From: Tateyamaria pelophila
Lineage (GTDB): Bacteria > Pseudomonadota > Alphaproteobacteria > Rhodobacterales > Rhodobacteraceae
NCBI RefSeq assembly: GCF_019966495.1
Contig: NZ_JAIMIA010000003.1
Coordinates: forward strand, 1-64,000
Reading direction: 5' to 3'
Length of the DNA stretch: 64,000 bases
Of the stretch, positions 34,205 through 44,151 are shown one piece after another. Each line of letters starts with the position of its first letter. Within the stretch, counting starts at the first letter, position 1. Both the position numbers and the translations under genes were made by a program. Below the pieces are notes generated by a model that made no database searches, was not told the DNA's origin, and was given only the letters and a program-made list of their open reading frames with translations.

Positions 34205-34756
34205 CTATCGGGAAATCAACTGCAGATAGTCGCGCGTTTCAGTGAACATCTCATAAAAGAGCGACATAGGCGTTGGCCAAGGCGGGGTCAGTGCTGCTTC
34301 CACCTCGCCAATGTCGAATTGCAGAATTGCGTCATGCTTTTTCGCCAGGTGCTGCATGCGTTTGTTTTCTCTCAGACAGAGCATGTAAATCGATTTGATG
34401 TTACGGTTCTGTGCTGCGGTGAGAACACGGTCGAAAAGCGCATCGCCGATGCCTCTTTCTTGCCAATCAGGTTCAACCATCAGGGCAATTTCCGCAGTGC
34501 GGGGCCAACTGCCCGGAAGAATGCGCAATTCGGATATGCCCCTCAACGCCTGATCGGTAAATGCTCCATAGGCCACGCTATCGGAAGACACCAAACCTTC
34601 AGCGTAACTCGTGACGTAATCATCGCTCACTTGGGAACAAAATCTGAGGCGACGTGTTTGCAGGTCCGTTCTGTTAAAGAAGTCGACGAGGTCGGGTTGG
34701 TCGGATTGCAACAATCGCCTTATGTCGGGTCTGATATGGGTTACTTCAGTTTTCAT
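34205..34756 (-). CDS. GNAT family N-acetyltransferase (1)
   Basis: A 183-residue GNAT protein when started at the ATG giving MKTEVTHIRPDIRRLL. The acetyl-CoA site is in IALMVEPDWQERGIGDALFDRVLTAA (described by its QERGIG pyrophosphate loop). An upstream ATG at 34768 or 34837 is possible; none has a clear ribosome binding site. The substrate cannot be inferred. Confidence 0.72.
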   Translation of the reverse strand: MKTEVTHIRPDIRRLLQSDQPDLVDFFNRTDLQTRRLRFCSQVSDDYVTSYAEGLVSSDSVAYGAFTDQALRGISELRILPGSWPRTAEIALMVEPDWQERGIGDALFDRVLTAAQNRNIKSIYMLCLRENKRMQHLAKKHDAILQFDIGEVEAALTPPWPTPMSLFYEMFTETRDYLQLISR

Positions 34757-34883
34757 GAAATCGGGCATCACGGTTGAGTCAGCGTTTTTAGTCGCTGTGT
34801 TAACCTCCCACGCTGTACTTATGCTGCATTGCGGCATTGTCCAGCGGTATGAGGTTGATTTCTCATTTTTTCGGTCTCGGACG

Positions 34884-35105
34884 CTAACTTAGACGCATAA
34901 AAATCGCCACATCCACGTTCTGACCATGGTGTTTCAGGTTGCCGACCACTCGAACGTCAGAGAGTCTGGCTGAATACGTAAAAAACGCGCCTTCGTCCGC
35001 GCTGTCGACTTGCCAAGTGAAGCGTTTTCTTTGAACGTATTCAAATCCGGCGGGAACGAAACTTGATTGATCGCATTGGCAGATGGTAGAGGATAAGGGA
35101 AACAT
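34884..35105 (-). CDS. Possible small protein divergent from the second GNAT gene
   Basis: A 73-codon frame from an ATG at 35105: MFPLSSTICQCDQSSFVPAG, then FEYVQRKRFTWQVDSADEGA and a C-terminal LKHHGQNVDVAIFMRLS. The composition looks protein-like (balanced charges, few rare residues), but no ribosome binding site is visible and no family is recognised. The frame continues upstream through the GNAT gene on the other strand. May be spurious or a remnant. Confidence 0.3.
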   Translation of the reverse strand: MFPLSSTICQCDQSSFVPAGFEYVQRKRFTWQVDSADEGAFFTYSARLSDVRVVGNLKHHGQNVDVAIFMRLS

Positions 35106-35132
35106 CAAAGAAATGCTGAAGAGCAGATCAAA

Positions 35133-35717
35133 ATGAACGTCGTCGCCGCAAGTCCTGATCAATTCGAAGCCGCTATCAGGCTGATGACACATTGCTTTAT
35201 TGACGATCCCGTGTGCCGGTATCTCTACCCAAATACATCCCAGTATCTCGAATTTTTCCCGGAATACGTGCGAATTTATGGCGAGAAGGGCGTGGACTGT
35301 GGCGGTGCCCATATTTGCAGTGATCGTGGTGCAGCACTTTGGGTCCCACCGGATATACATCCTGACGAAAAGGCGCTTGATGCGCTTTTGGAGCGCAGTG
35401 TTGCGCCGGACGCGAAGGCTGAACTCTTTGATGTTTATGCTGAATTTGATCGCGCGCACCCATCAGAGCCTCATTGGTTCTTGCCGCTGATGGGTGTTGA
35501 TCCGTTTATGAAGAAGCAGGGCATAGGTGCGGCATTGATGACGCATGGATTAACTATGTGCGATCGGGATGGAACCATCGCTTATCTCGAATCGACAAAG
35601 CCAGAGAATGTACCGTTCTACGAGAGGTTTGGCTTTAGACCGCACTATACAATAGATGTCGGCGGTCACCCAAAGGTCATCACGATGGTGAGACCGGCAA
35701 AGAGGGCCAGTGCCTAG
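35133..35717 (+). CDS. GNAT family N-acetyltransferase (2)
   Basis: A 194-residue GNAT protein: MNVVAASPDQFEAAIRLMTHCF at the N-terminus, acetyl-CoA loop in LMGVDPFMKKQGIGAALMTHGL (KKQGIG), and the C-terminal YLESTKPENVPFYERFGF typical of the family. The third-position base bias is weaker and AT content higher than in neighbouring genes, so it may have been acquired. Substrate unknown. Confidence 0.85.
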   Translation: MNVVAASPDQFEAAIRLMTHCFIDDPVCRYLYPNTSQYLEFFPEYVRIYGEKGVDCGGAHICSDRGAALWVPPDIHPDEKALDALLERSVAPDAKAELFDVYAEFDRAHPSEPHWFLPLMGVDPFMKKQGIGAALMTHGLTMCDRDGTIAYLESTKPENVPFYERFGFRPHYTIDVGGHPKVITMVRPAKRASA

Positions 35718-35837
35718 GAAGAAAAACGACAAGCAGGAAAAGGGAAAGCCCGGTTCATCCGCACTGCCGGGTCTGAGCCACTGTTGGTATCGGGATCAAC
35801 CGCATTGCCCGTTCAGGCAGTTCTCGCGATCCGCAGC

Positions 35838-36971
35838 CTACAAGTCGGCGCTGAAATCCGTGATTAGGGAGCGCACGACGTTTTTCAGTGCGTCTTCCTC
35901 GCTTGCGCCGCCGTCGCGGGCCTCGCGCAGGACTGACACCTGGCGCGTGGCGCTCGTGCCGTCTTCCAGAATGGCCGCAGCACTTTGAACCTCGGCCAGA
36001 CATCCCAGCGCAGCGGCATGGGGCGTGACAAGGTCGATCAGTTCCTGAAGCAAGGTGCTGAAAGGGACGATCTGACCGATTCCGAAATCGATCAGCCCTT
36101 CGGTGATGCCATAGCGTTGCGCCCGCCAGCGGTTTTCCTCGATCAGGAACCGGTCATATTGCCGCCAGCGTTTGTTTTCGCGGCGCAAGGTATAGAGCAT
36201 ATGAAAAAGGCTCTGCGTCAGGGCCGCCAGCGCGACGGTGTGGTTCAGGCGGGGGCAGATATCGCAGATGCGCGATTCGACGGTTGGAAACTTGGCGGAC
36301 GGGCGCAGATCCCACCAGATCTTGGACCCGTCCTCGATGATGCCGGATTTGATGATGGTCTTGATCGAGCGATCATATTCGCCAAAGCTGTTGAACAGGG
36401 GCGGGATGCCGGTGCGGGGCAGGTTGTCGAACACACTCAGCCGGTAGGAGTTCAGGCTGGTATCGCCGCCTTCCCAGAACGGCGAAGAGGTGGACAGCGC
36501 CAGAAGATGGGGCAGGAAATATGAAAACTGGTTCATCAGGTCGATGCGCATGTCTTCGTCCTCGATCCCCACATGCACGTGCATGCCGCAGATCAGCATG
36601 CGCCGTGCGACCCCGCCCAGATCCTTTTCCAGGTTGCGATAGCGTTCCTTGTCCGTGAACACCTGCTGGTGCCATTTGGCGAAAGGGTGCGTCGAGACGG
36701 CGATGGGCTCCAGCCCGTGCGCGTTGCAGGCGGCCTTGACGGTGCGGCGCAGGTGCGTGAGGTCCGCCCGCGCGTCCGCCACGGTGTGACACACGCCCGT
36801 GCCCACTTCGATCTGGCATTGCAGGAATTCGGGGCTGACCTTTTCCCCCAACTGATCGATGCAGTGTTGCATCAGCCCGTCGGGAGCGGGGACCAGATCA
36901 AGCGTTTCGGCATCCACGATCAGGTATTCTTCTTCGATGCCGAGTGTGAAGGTGGGGGCGGTTTCGCTCAT
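35838..36971 (-). CDS. Carboxylate-amine ligase (YbdK/GCS2 family)
   Basis: A 377-residue YbdK-type glutamate-cysteine ligase 2 family protein. Landmarks: [21 protein letters not shown] near the N-terminus (ATP/metal Glu residues), [38 protein letters not shown]. Start at the ATG with GAGG upstream (36971). The family makes a weak gamma-glutamyl bond but the true substrate is unknown. It is isolated from obvious partners. Confidence 0.88.
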   Translation of the reverse strand: MSETAPTFTLGIEEEYLIVDAETLDLVPAPDGLMQHCIDQLGEKVSPEFLQCQIEVGTGVCHTVADARADLTHLRRTVKAACNAHGLEPIAVSTHPFAKWHQQVFTDKERYRNLEKDLGGVARRMLICGMHVHVGIEDEDMRIDLMNQFSYFLPHLLALSTSSPFWEGGDTSLNSYRLSVFDNLPRTGIPPLFNSFGEYDRSIKTIIKSGIIEDGSKIWWDLRPSAKFPTVESRICDICPRLNHTVALAALTQSLFHMLYTLRRENKRWRQYDRFLIEENRWRAQRYGITEGLIDFGIGQIVPFSTLLQELIDLVTPHAAALGCLAEVQSAAAILEDGTSATRQVSVLREARDGGASEEDALKNVVRSLITDFSADL

Positions 36972-37265
36972 GACGGGCCTCATGTCGGGGCGACGCGGAG
37001 ATCGCAGTTATTATTTGCGCTGTTTTGGTAAATGTCTTTGCGCGCTCTTGATCCAACTTACTGACCTCTTCGAAGGGAAATCAATCATCCTCTTGGCCGA
37101 GGAATCGGGGTGCGACGGCGCAATATGGCTGCTCTTTTTTGAAAAAAGCGGCTGTGACGCGATCAACACAGTTTTTAGGCCGTCACGGTTTTGCCTCATT
37201 TCTGTCTGACGGATGCCCTGAATTATGGTGAATTGGTTAACGATCCTTGGCAGACGAGCGTGACA

Positions 37266-38072
37266 ATGACCCAAATCGCAGACAATCTAACGATCAAGAC
37301 CGCCATTGCAGACGTCGATCTGAGGCTGATCGATGCCGTGTGGGATGTGCAATACCGCGACGCAGACACCCTCCGCCCGTCCGATCGTCACAGCATCCGC
37401 CAAGGTTTTGCCGCTGTTGAGCGGGTGGGGGCACGGCTGATCGCGGCGATCGGGGCGCAGGCCACGTTGAACAGCCGGGTTTTGCCGATGATCACCCAGA
37501 CGACGCGCCTGCGCAAATCGCCCGAGCGCTTTTGGCTCGAGATTGCACAACGCGATGCGGACGCGTCGGGGGAGAATGGCGCGGTCCTGTTTTTTGAATT
37601 CACGCCGGGGATTGTGAACATGGGAGTGTTCGTGCCCGGGTTCGCCTCTGAAAAGCTGCGCCAGGATGTGTGGAAGCGGTTCCGCAAGGGCGCGCCGCGG
37701 GTCTTCCGTGCGCTCAAACAAGAGCGCGCAAGTGCCGGTCATATCAGCGCGACTGACATTGCTCCGCGCGCATGGTCGCTTTGCCCATCCTGCCCGCCGG
37801 GCTCCCCGACACCCAGTGTGGCCGATATGAAAGACAAGCAGCGCAATATGACCGATGAAACGTCCGGGACGGAGGGCCCCGTCAGTATTGCGCTGTCTCT
37901 GAAGACCGCAGACTTGTCCATGGACACGCTGGAGATGTGCCTGTCCAAGGCTGTCACCGTATTCGCACCGTTCTTTGGTGCCGTCGGCGGCAAACGTGCC
38001 CCGCGTGCCGGGGTGCGAAAACTGTCGCTGGTCCCTGCATCGGTGGCGCAAAACGTGGCGCATCAGGCGTGA
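37266..38072 (+). CDS. Hypothetical protein, no recognised family
   Basis: A 268-residue protein from ATG 37266 (MTQIADNLTIKTAIADVDLRLI); a start at 37191 is possible. No signal peptide or membrane segment. The first 180 residues are mixed alpha/beta-like (IAAIGAQATLNSRVLPMITQ, NGAVLFFEFTPGIVNMGVFV), followed by a CPSCPPGSPTP segment with two cysteines and a C-terminal region with LSLKTADLSMDTLEMCLSKA. Composition resembles neighbours. I cannot assign a function. Confidence 0.6.
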   Translation: MTQIADNLTIKTAIADVDLRLIDAVWDVQYRDADTLRPSDRHSIRQGFAAVERVGARLIAAIGAQATLNSRVLPMITQTTRLRKSPERFWLEIAQRDADASGENGAVLFFEFTPGIVNMGVFVPGFASEKLRQDVWKRFRKGAPRVFRALKQERASAGHISATDIAPRAWSLCPSCPPGSPTPSVADMKDKQRNMTDETSGTEGPVSIALSLKTADLSMDTLEMCLSKAVTVFAPFFGAVGGKRAPRAGVRKLSLVPASVAQNVAHQA

Positions 38073-38171
38073 AAGATCATCTCAAACGAAGGTGATCGCG
38101 CCGCAGGCTTTCCTCACCGTCACGCGCCCGACGGCGCCGTATGCCATCGCTGGCCCTGCGATGCGGAGGCG

Positions 38172-38768
38172 TCAATACAGCGTCTTGCGGTACAGGTCAT
38201 CGACGGCGGCCTGCTCGGTCGATGGTATCGGGGCATCCGTGTGATCCCGAAGCATTTCGTATAGGGACGCAACCGGCCGGTCCGGCGCCCATGTCTTTGG
38301 CCGCCACAATCCGGCCCGCAAGGGTGCTTTGCCGCAGTGGGTAAAGATTTCTTCGGCGGTGACGCGCAACACGGTCTTGGGGCTGCGACCCTTGACGGCA
38401 AAGCGATCACACAGCGTCGGGTCGTCGCTGATTTCAGCCACGCCGTTCACGCGCAGGGTTTCATCGACTGCCGGAATCATGAAAAGCAACGCAACCTGCG
38501 GATTGGACAAGATGTTCAACAAGCCGTCGATGCGGTTGTTGCCGGGGCGGTCCGGGATCAGCAGGGTGGTATCGGTCTCGACCTCGACGAACCCGGCGGG
38601 ATCGCCCTTGGGCGATACGTCGAGGCTTTGACCATCGGATGTTGCCAGAACGAGAAAAGTGGAGTTCGCGATGAACTGCCTGCAATGACGGTCAAATTTT
38701 GAAATCACCTTCGTCGCAGGGATGGCGGATGGTGTGCCATAGATCTCGCGCAGTTTTTCCGGTGTCAT
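38172..38768 (-). CDS. FMN-dependent PPOX-type flavoprotein (MSMEG_1061-like)
   Basis: A 198-residue split-barrel flavoprotein: FLVLATSDGQSLDVSPKGDPAGFV, then LLIPDRPGNNRIDGLLNILSNPQVALLFMIP (FMN/phosphate-binding RPGNNRIDGL) and TLRVNGVAEISDDP. The pattern fits the MSMEG_1061-type pyridoxamine-phosphate-oxidase-like clade, which usually binds FMN or F420 and reduces unknown small molecules. Not the pyridoxal synthesis enzyme itself. Confidence 0.85.
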   Translation of the reverse strand: MTPEKLREIYGTPSAIPATKVISKFDRHCRQFIANSTFLVLATSDGQSLDVSPKGDPAGFVEVETDTTLLIPDRPGNNRIDGLLNILSNPQVALLFMIPAVDETLRVNGVAEISDDPTLCDRFAVKGRSPKTVLRVTAEEIFTHCGKAPLRAGLWRPKTWAPDRPVASLYEMLRDHTDAPIPSTEQAAVDDLYRKTLY

Positions 38769-38837
38769 TGTTCCTGTCCCCTTTACGTCTCGGACTTTGG
38801 CCGGTGAATATGGCTGTCGGCGGCGCCGGACGAAGTG

Positions 38838-40214
38838 CTAGCGACGCTTCCGGGTCGGCTTTGCCTTTACGCGTGTTTCGATCATGTCATAGACCATGCC
38901 GACGATGTCCTTGCCGGTGGCACCTTCGATCCCCTCGAACCCCGGCGAGGAGTTCACCTCCAGCACCTTCGGCCCGGTTTCGGAGCGCAGCAGGTCGACG
39001 CCGGATTTCCCCAGCCCAAAGGCACGCGCCGCGCGCACGGCGGCGTCGCGTTCCTCCTTGGTGATGCGGACCGATTTGGCCGATCCGCCCCGGTGCAGAT
39101 TGGAGCGGAAATCGCCCTCCGCCCCGGTGCGTTTCATCGACGCCACGACCTTGCCGTCAATCACCAGACAGCGAATGTCTTCGCCGGCCGCTTCTTTGAC
39201 GAAATCCTGCACCAGAAAGTTGGCGCGCAATCCGCGAAACGCGTCGATCACGGATTCAGCAGCCTTCTTGGTTTCCGCCAGCACGACGCCCTTGCCTTGC
39301 GTGCTTTCCAGCAGTTTCACGATGACGGGGGCGGACCCGACCAGACCCAGAATGTTCGCGGTGTCGCGGGGCGAGGCGGCAAAGGCCGTGGTCGGCATCC
39401 CGATTTTCTTGGAGGCGAGGATTTGATGCGCATGCAGCTTGTCGCGGCTGGCGGTGATTCCGGCGGAACCGTTGACACAATAGGTGCCCGTGGTCTCGAA
39501 CTGGCGGATCACGGCGGTGCCATAGGCAGTGACGGAGGCTCCGATGCGCGGGATGACCGCGTCATAGCGGGGCAGGCGCTTGCCGTCATAATGTACTTCG
39601 GGCGCCATAGCGTTGATCGCCATATAGCAGCGGGTGGTGTCGATCACCTCGACGGTGTGGCCGCGCGATTCTCCCACCTCGACCAGGCGGCGCGTGGAAT
39701 AGTTGTTTTCGCGGCTCAGCACGGCGATGCGCAGCGCGCGGCTGGGGGCAACCTTGCGCATGGCGGAGGAATGGTAGACGTCGTAGCTCAGGTCCGGCTG
39801 AAGCCGTTTTTCCGACGCGGTGATGGTGATGTGCTCGCTGAGCGCCTGGCGGCCCAGAAGCATACGGCTTGCCATCGATGACCGGTTGGTCAGCGTGATT
39901 TCGATCGGCCAGGACTGGCCCGCGACCTCGAGCCTTGTCTCGATCACATAGCGCAACTCGGCTTCACCATTGGAAGACGTGACTTCGCGCCGGTCAAGGA
40001 TCGGGGCGGAACAGGTGATGGAGACTTGATCCTGCCCGCTGATGGGATGCACGTTGAAGCGCACCTTGGGCTTGGCGGCGGGGCCGAACACTTCGATGTC
40101 GTGGGCGTGCAGCGCAGAGGTGCGCGCACCGGTATCGACCTTGGCCCTGAGCGCGGGCAGGCCCAGTTCGGGCAGGCCGATCCATTCTTCCCAGCCAAAG
40201 TTCAGATTTTCCAT
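38838..40214 (-). CDS. Fused RimB-like protease / RimK-like ATP-grasp ligase
   Basis: A 458-residue fusion. Residues about 1-150 form a retropepsin-like RimB (DUF785/ATP-dependent zinc protease) domain with the Asp motif [12 protein letters not shown] (27-38) and [10 protein letters not shown]. Residues about 160-450 form a RimK-type ATP-grasp ligase with [40 protein letters not shown] (nucleotide Lys), [18 protein letters not shown] and [18 protein letters not shown] (metal-binding ENSSPG-like). RimK adds glutamate to the C-terminus of ribosomal protein S6; RimB is thought to trim such tails. The fused form keeps both activities together. Typical separate genes are not seen nearby. Confidence 0.88.
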   Translation of the reverse strand: MENLNFGWEEWIGLPELGLPALRAKVDTGARTSALHAHDIEVFGPAAKPKVRFNVHPISGQDQVSITCSAPILDRREVTSSNGEAELRYVIETRLEVAGQSWPIEITLTNRSSMASRMLLGRQALSEHITITASEKRLQPDLSYDVYHSSAMRKVAPSRALRIAVLSRENNYSTRRLVEVGESRGHTVEVIDTTRCYMAINAMAPEVHYDGKRLPRYDAVIPRIGASVTAYGTAVIRQFETTGTYCVNGSAGITASRDKLHAHQILASKKIGMPTTAFAASPRDTANILGLVGSAPVIVKLLESTQGKGVVLAETKKAAESVIDAFRGLRANFLVQDFVKEAAGEDIRCLVIDGKVVASMKRTGAEGDFRSNLHRGGSAKSVRITKEERDAAVRAARAFGLGKSGVDLLRSETGPKVLEVNSSPGFEGIEGATGKDIVGMVYDMIETRVKAKPTRKRR

Positions 40215-40276
40215 GCGCTTATGTCCCCGATCTGTGTGAAGGTTCGGCGTAACATATCGCTGACAGAAGATACAAC

Positions 40277-42300
40277 TTAGTCGGTGGTGGGCATGGGGCC
40301 AAAAGGTTGTCCCGGCTCGCAGTCGGTGAGGCCCAGTTCTGCGAGGCGTTCGGGGGTGGGGAGGGGGACGTTACGCAGGTCGGACGGCATGAGAAATCTG
40401 GGCACTTCAGTCTTTTTGACCCACCAGTGCCAGACAGAAAAAAATTCCTGATCATCGAGTGCCTCACCGACCCATTGGCAGGGATTGCCCATGCGCGTCT
40501 CAAACTCTGCACTCCTGAGGACGGTGGCATCCATGAAGGCGTTGCGGAAATCCGTCTTGTCGTCCCACAGGGCATTGGTCATTTTTGCAAACCTCATCGC
40601 GCCACCGTAATTGATGGTCGCGCTTAGATTTGCATAGCCCAAGGCGGCGTTGCGCTCTGTCGAACCCAATATCCGTGAGTAGCGCAGGTTCGCCCGCTCC
40701 ATTTGCGTGAGAAAGAGGTTTGTTTCCACCAATCGCACGCCGCTCAGGTCCACATCTTGCATTTGCGCACCGCTGAGGTTCGCTCCGTCCATAGCCGCAA
40801 AGCTGAGGTCTGCCCCTCCATTTGCGCGCTGCGCAGGTCAGCAGCCACAAGGGATGCGAAGCTGAGGTCCGCTCCTTGCATATGCGTGCCGCGCAGGTCT
40901 GACCGCGTCAGGTGCGAGTCGACAAGGTTCGCTCCCTTCACGTGCGCGAAGCGCAGGTCCGCCCCATCCATCTGCGCCGCATTGAGAATGGCCCCGTCCA
41001 TTTGCGCTGAATTGAGGTTCGCCCGCTCCATTTGCGCGGCGCTGAGGTTCGCCTGCTGCATCTGAGCCTCGAAGAGATCTGCGCCCTCCAGAACGGCACC
41101 GTCGAGTTTTGCCCCATTCAGGTCCGCAGCCACGAGATTCATCCCCGGTAAAAACGCGCCCCTCATGTCGAGCTTGCGCAAATCCAAACCATTCGCCCTG
41201 ACAAACGCCCGCAGGTCCGCGTTCATTTCCCGGTACTGCGTCGGGTTGACGTGGTTGACCTCCGGTTTGCCAAGGGCGTCGATCTGTGCGCTGCGGCGGG
41301 TTACCCATTCGGCTTGAAACGCGTCGGCTTGCTGTGCGGACATATTCTGGCAGTCCACAGCCTCACGCTCGCACCATTTTGGGCGAAACTCGCTGCGCGC
41401 GATATCATGGGGCAGCCAGTTGTCGGGCTTTTCGACAAGTGCTTCGCCGACCAGATTGACCGGGCCGAGCGTGAGCAGGCCAAGGGACCAGAAGTTCTCC
41501 GGAAAATCGAAGGCGTCATCCGCCTCGGGCGGGTCGTTGCGCGCCAGCCATGTGCCGATGGCCGCCTCCGCTGCTGCGGCCCGAGGGTAAAACCCCAGCA
41601 TCCCCGAGGTGCGTTCAATGCTGACGGCCCCCACGAATACAATCGCTGCAGCCCCGCCCAGCCCAAGCGCCGCCCACGCCCAAAGCGGGCGTTTGTCGGT
41701 CACGCTCAAGCCGCGCATGCGTCGGCGCATCACCAGCCACGAGGCAAGCCCGATCCAACCTGCCGCAATCAGCATGAGCCCGGCCACCAAGCTCATGTCC
41801 GGGCTGCGCGCGGCCATCGACGTCATCCACAAGGCAAAGAGGATCATCAGACCAAAGCCCCAGGCCAGCGCCACATTCAGCACCATCGCGGCACCTTCGA
41901 GCGATCTGGGCGTGGTACAACGGTCCTCGCGTTTCTTGTTGCGCAGATGCAGCGCGGCATCGCTGACCAGCCAGGGCGTGATTACATCGCCCAGGGGCGT
42001 GCGTTTGACAAAGGCATCCGCCGCGCCCAACGCATCCCAGAGCCGGATCAGGTAGAGGTGGAAGTACCCGTAGATCGCAAAGGTCAGGATGGGGGCGGCG
42101 ATAAAGAACAGCCGCGTAGGCACCTCGACATCGACCAGCGGCAGTTTTGTGGCGCGGTTCACGCCGTAAAAGTCGATATGCTCGACACCCATCAGCGTGA
42201 TGCCCACAAAGACCAGCACACCCAGAAGGGCGAACCACGTGGTGCGCGCATTGGTCGTTAGCGCGTTGATGCGGGCGACTTCGGTTGGTAGATCTGCCAT
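40277..42300 (-). pseudogene. Pentapeptide-repeat membrane protein, frameshifted
   Basis: Two minus-strand frames make one protein. The first (42300 to 40744) has an N-terminal membrane domain with four to five helices (TWFALLGVLVFVGITLMGVE, LFFIAAPILTFAIYGYFHLY, MVLNVALAWGFGLMILFALW, and LGLGGAAAIVFVGAVSI) and then about 130 residues of A(D/N)LxxA pentapeptide repeats. It loses the repeat pattern after SAQMEG; adding one G to the GGGG run at 40814-40817 restores GADLSFAAMDGANLSGAQMQ and continues into the second frame (to 40277). Total would be about 674 residues. Frameshift or sequencing error; the gene is otherwise intact. Function unknown. Confidence 0.8.
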
Positions 42301-42422
42301 CAACAAATACCGTCTTCAAATACCTGACTATGAATGCACGTTGCGTTTTGCGTCAAGCGGTGAGCTTGGCAAAGGGCAGGGTGGGGGATATGGAGGCGCG
42401 AAATGCGGCACGCGAGGGCGAC

Positions 42423-43550
42423 ATGAGCAGATTTTCCTTTGATCTCAAGGCGACGGACGGACGGGCGCGCACGGGTGTCATTTCCACGCCGCGCGGAGAT
42501 ATCCGCACGCCGGCCTTCATGCCCGTGGGTACGGCGGCCACCGTCAAGGCGATGCTGCCCGGTTCCGTGCGCGAGACGGGGGCGGATATCCTGCTGGGCA
42601 ACACCTATCACCTGATGCTGCGTCCGACCGCCGAGCGGATTGATGCCTTGGGGGGGCTGCACAAGTTCATGAATTGGGATCGTCCCATTCTGACCGACAG
42701 TGGTGGCTTTCAGGTGATGAGCCTGGCCGATCTGCGCAAACTGACCGAGAACGGCGTGACCTTTAAAAGCCACATCGACGGCTCAAAGCATGAGTTGACC
42801 CCCGAACGCTCGATGGAGATCCAGCGCCTGCTGGGCTCTGACATCGTGATGTGCTTTGACGAATGCCCCGCGCTGCCTGCGGATCGTGACCGGCTTGCGC
42901 AAAGCATGGAGTTGTCGATGCGGTGGGCCAAGCGGTCGCGTGAGGCGTTCGGAGATCGGCCCGGCCATGCGCTTTTTGGCATTCAGCAGGGCGGGTTGGA
43001 GCAGGACTTGCGCGGTCAGAGCGCCGAGGCGCTGCGCGAGATCGGCTTTGAAGGTTATGCCGTCGGGGGACTGGCCGTGGGCGAGGGGCAGGAGGCGATG
43101 TTTGGCTGTCTGGATTATGCGCCGGAGCAGTTGCCCGCCGACAAGCCGCGGTACCTGATGGGCGTTGGCAAGCCCGATGACATCGTGGGGGCGGTGGCGC
43201 GCGGCATTGATATGATGGATTGCGTACTGCCGTCGCGGTCTGGGCGCACCGGACAGGTCTTTACCCGGCGCGGGGTGCTCAACATCAAGAACGCGCGGCA
43301 CATGGATGATCCGCGACCCCTGGACGAAAACTGCGACTGCCCCGCCTGTCGCGGCTATTCGCGGGCCTATCTGCACCACGTGTTCCGCAGTCAGGAGATC
43401 ATCAGTGCGATGCTGCTGACCTGGCACAACCTGCGCTATTATCAGGACCTGATGGTGGGGATGCGAACGGCGATTGCGGCGGGCACCTTCGCGGCCTGGC
43501 AGGCGGCGTTTCATGCCGGGCGGGCCGAGGGCGATATCGACCCTTTGTGA
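42423..43550 (+). CDS. tgt: Queuine tRNA-ribosyltransferase
   Basis: A 375-residue TIM-barrel tRNA-guanine transglycosylase that swaps guanine-34 for preQ1 in GU(N) tRNAs. Active-site motifs: [12 protein letters not shown] (catalytic Asp), CFDECPAL (substrate-binding), and the zinc site [21 protein letters not shown] lies 4 bases before ATG 42423; a longer frame to 42285 overlaps the divergent gene and has no family-like sequence. Stands alone. Confidence 0.96.
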   Translation: MSRFSFDLKATDGRARTGVISTPRGDIRTPAFMPVGTAATVKAMLPGSVRETGADILLGNTYHLMLRPTAERIDALGGLHKFMNWDRPILTDSGGFQVMSLADLRKLTENGVTFKSHIDGSKHELTPERSMEIQRLLGSDIVMCFDECPALPADRDRLAQSMELSMRWAKRSREAFGDRPGHALFGIQQGGLEQDLRGQSAEALREIGFEGYAVGGLAVGEGQEAMFGCLDYAPEQLPADKPRYLMGVGKPDDIVGAVARGIDMMDCVLPSRSGRTGQVFTRRGVLNIKNARHMDDPRPLDENCDCPACRGYSRAYLHHVFRSQEIISAMLLTWHNLRYYQDLMVGMRTAIAAGTFAAWQAAFHAGRAEGDIDPL

Positions 43551-44045
43551 CAAAAGGTAGGGTATTCCGCCATCTGTTGTGAAGTATTTGCAGGCTATTG
43601 TCCCCTTTTGTGTGTGATGCCTTTTGGGGAAGGTCGTAATGATATTTGGAATGTTTTCGGTAATCTGGTGCGCAGTGATTGTTCTGGCCGTCCTGGTCCT
43701 GGCCTGAAAAGGACAACGGGGGCGGGCTGGCGTTTGGGACGCGTGGCGCGTTTCGTGTCGTCACGCCCCCCTGCTATGGGCCACGTTCGGGGCACCGGTT
43801 TCAGCATTGTGCGCAAATATGGACTGCAGATTCAGCTCAAGAGACTGAGAGGATTGCATCGGTGCACGGTGAGGGCCGCGCTTACGTCCTTTGAACCGAT
43901 TTGCGCGATTTTCACGTCTGATTTGGGCCGAACTGCGCATATTTAGCAGGAAATACGGTGGAATTCTCTATCTGTAGTGCCAAAAAAACTGGGGACAGTT
44001 TGCAAGGTCCCATTGCGTCCATGGCCGGGGCGCGTCATTCTGGAC
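43551..44045. other. Gap between tgt and lon
   Basis: About 500 bases. It holds a candidate membrane micropeptide (43639-43707), and the lon promoter region lies at its right end. No tgt terminator with a T-run was found. Confidence 0.35.
43639..43707 (+). CDS. Candidate single-helix membrane micropeptide
   Basis: A 22-codon frame with GGGGAAGG 5 bases before its ATG. The peptide starts MIFGMFSVIW and is an almost unbroken hydrophobic helix ending in LAVLVLA, typical of tiny membrane proteins. It is too short for standard gene callers and has no known family. Confidence 0.35.
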   Translation: MIFGMFSVIWCAVIVLAVLVLA

Positions 44046-44074
44046 CTTGAAACAAGGGGGCTGCGGACACAAAT
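44046..44074 (+). promoter_or_regulatory. Possible heat-shock (RpoH) promoter of lon
   Basis: CTTG at 44046-44049 (within CTTGAAA), an 18-base spacer, then CACAAAT. The -35 fits the alphaproteobacterial RpoH pattern (CTTG-N17-18-CYTATNT) well, the -10 only partly. lon is commonly heat-shock controlled. Transcript would have a leader of about 70 bases. Confidence 0.3.
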
Positions 44075-44151
44075 CAGTAGCCAGTATAAGGAGACAGCCA
44101 AGGTTGCCGCAGTCGGGACCGCGCTGTTTTGCCAAAGATAAGGAAAAGAGC

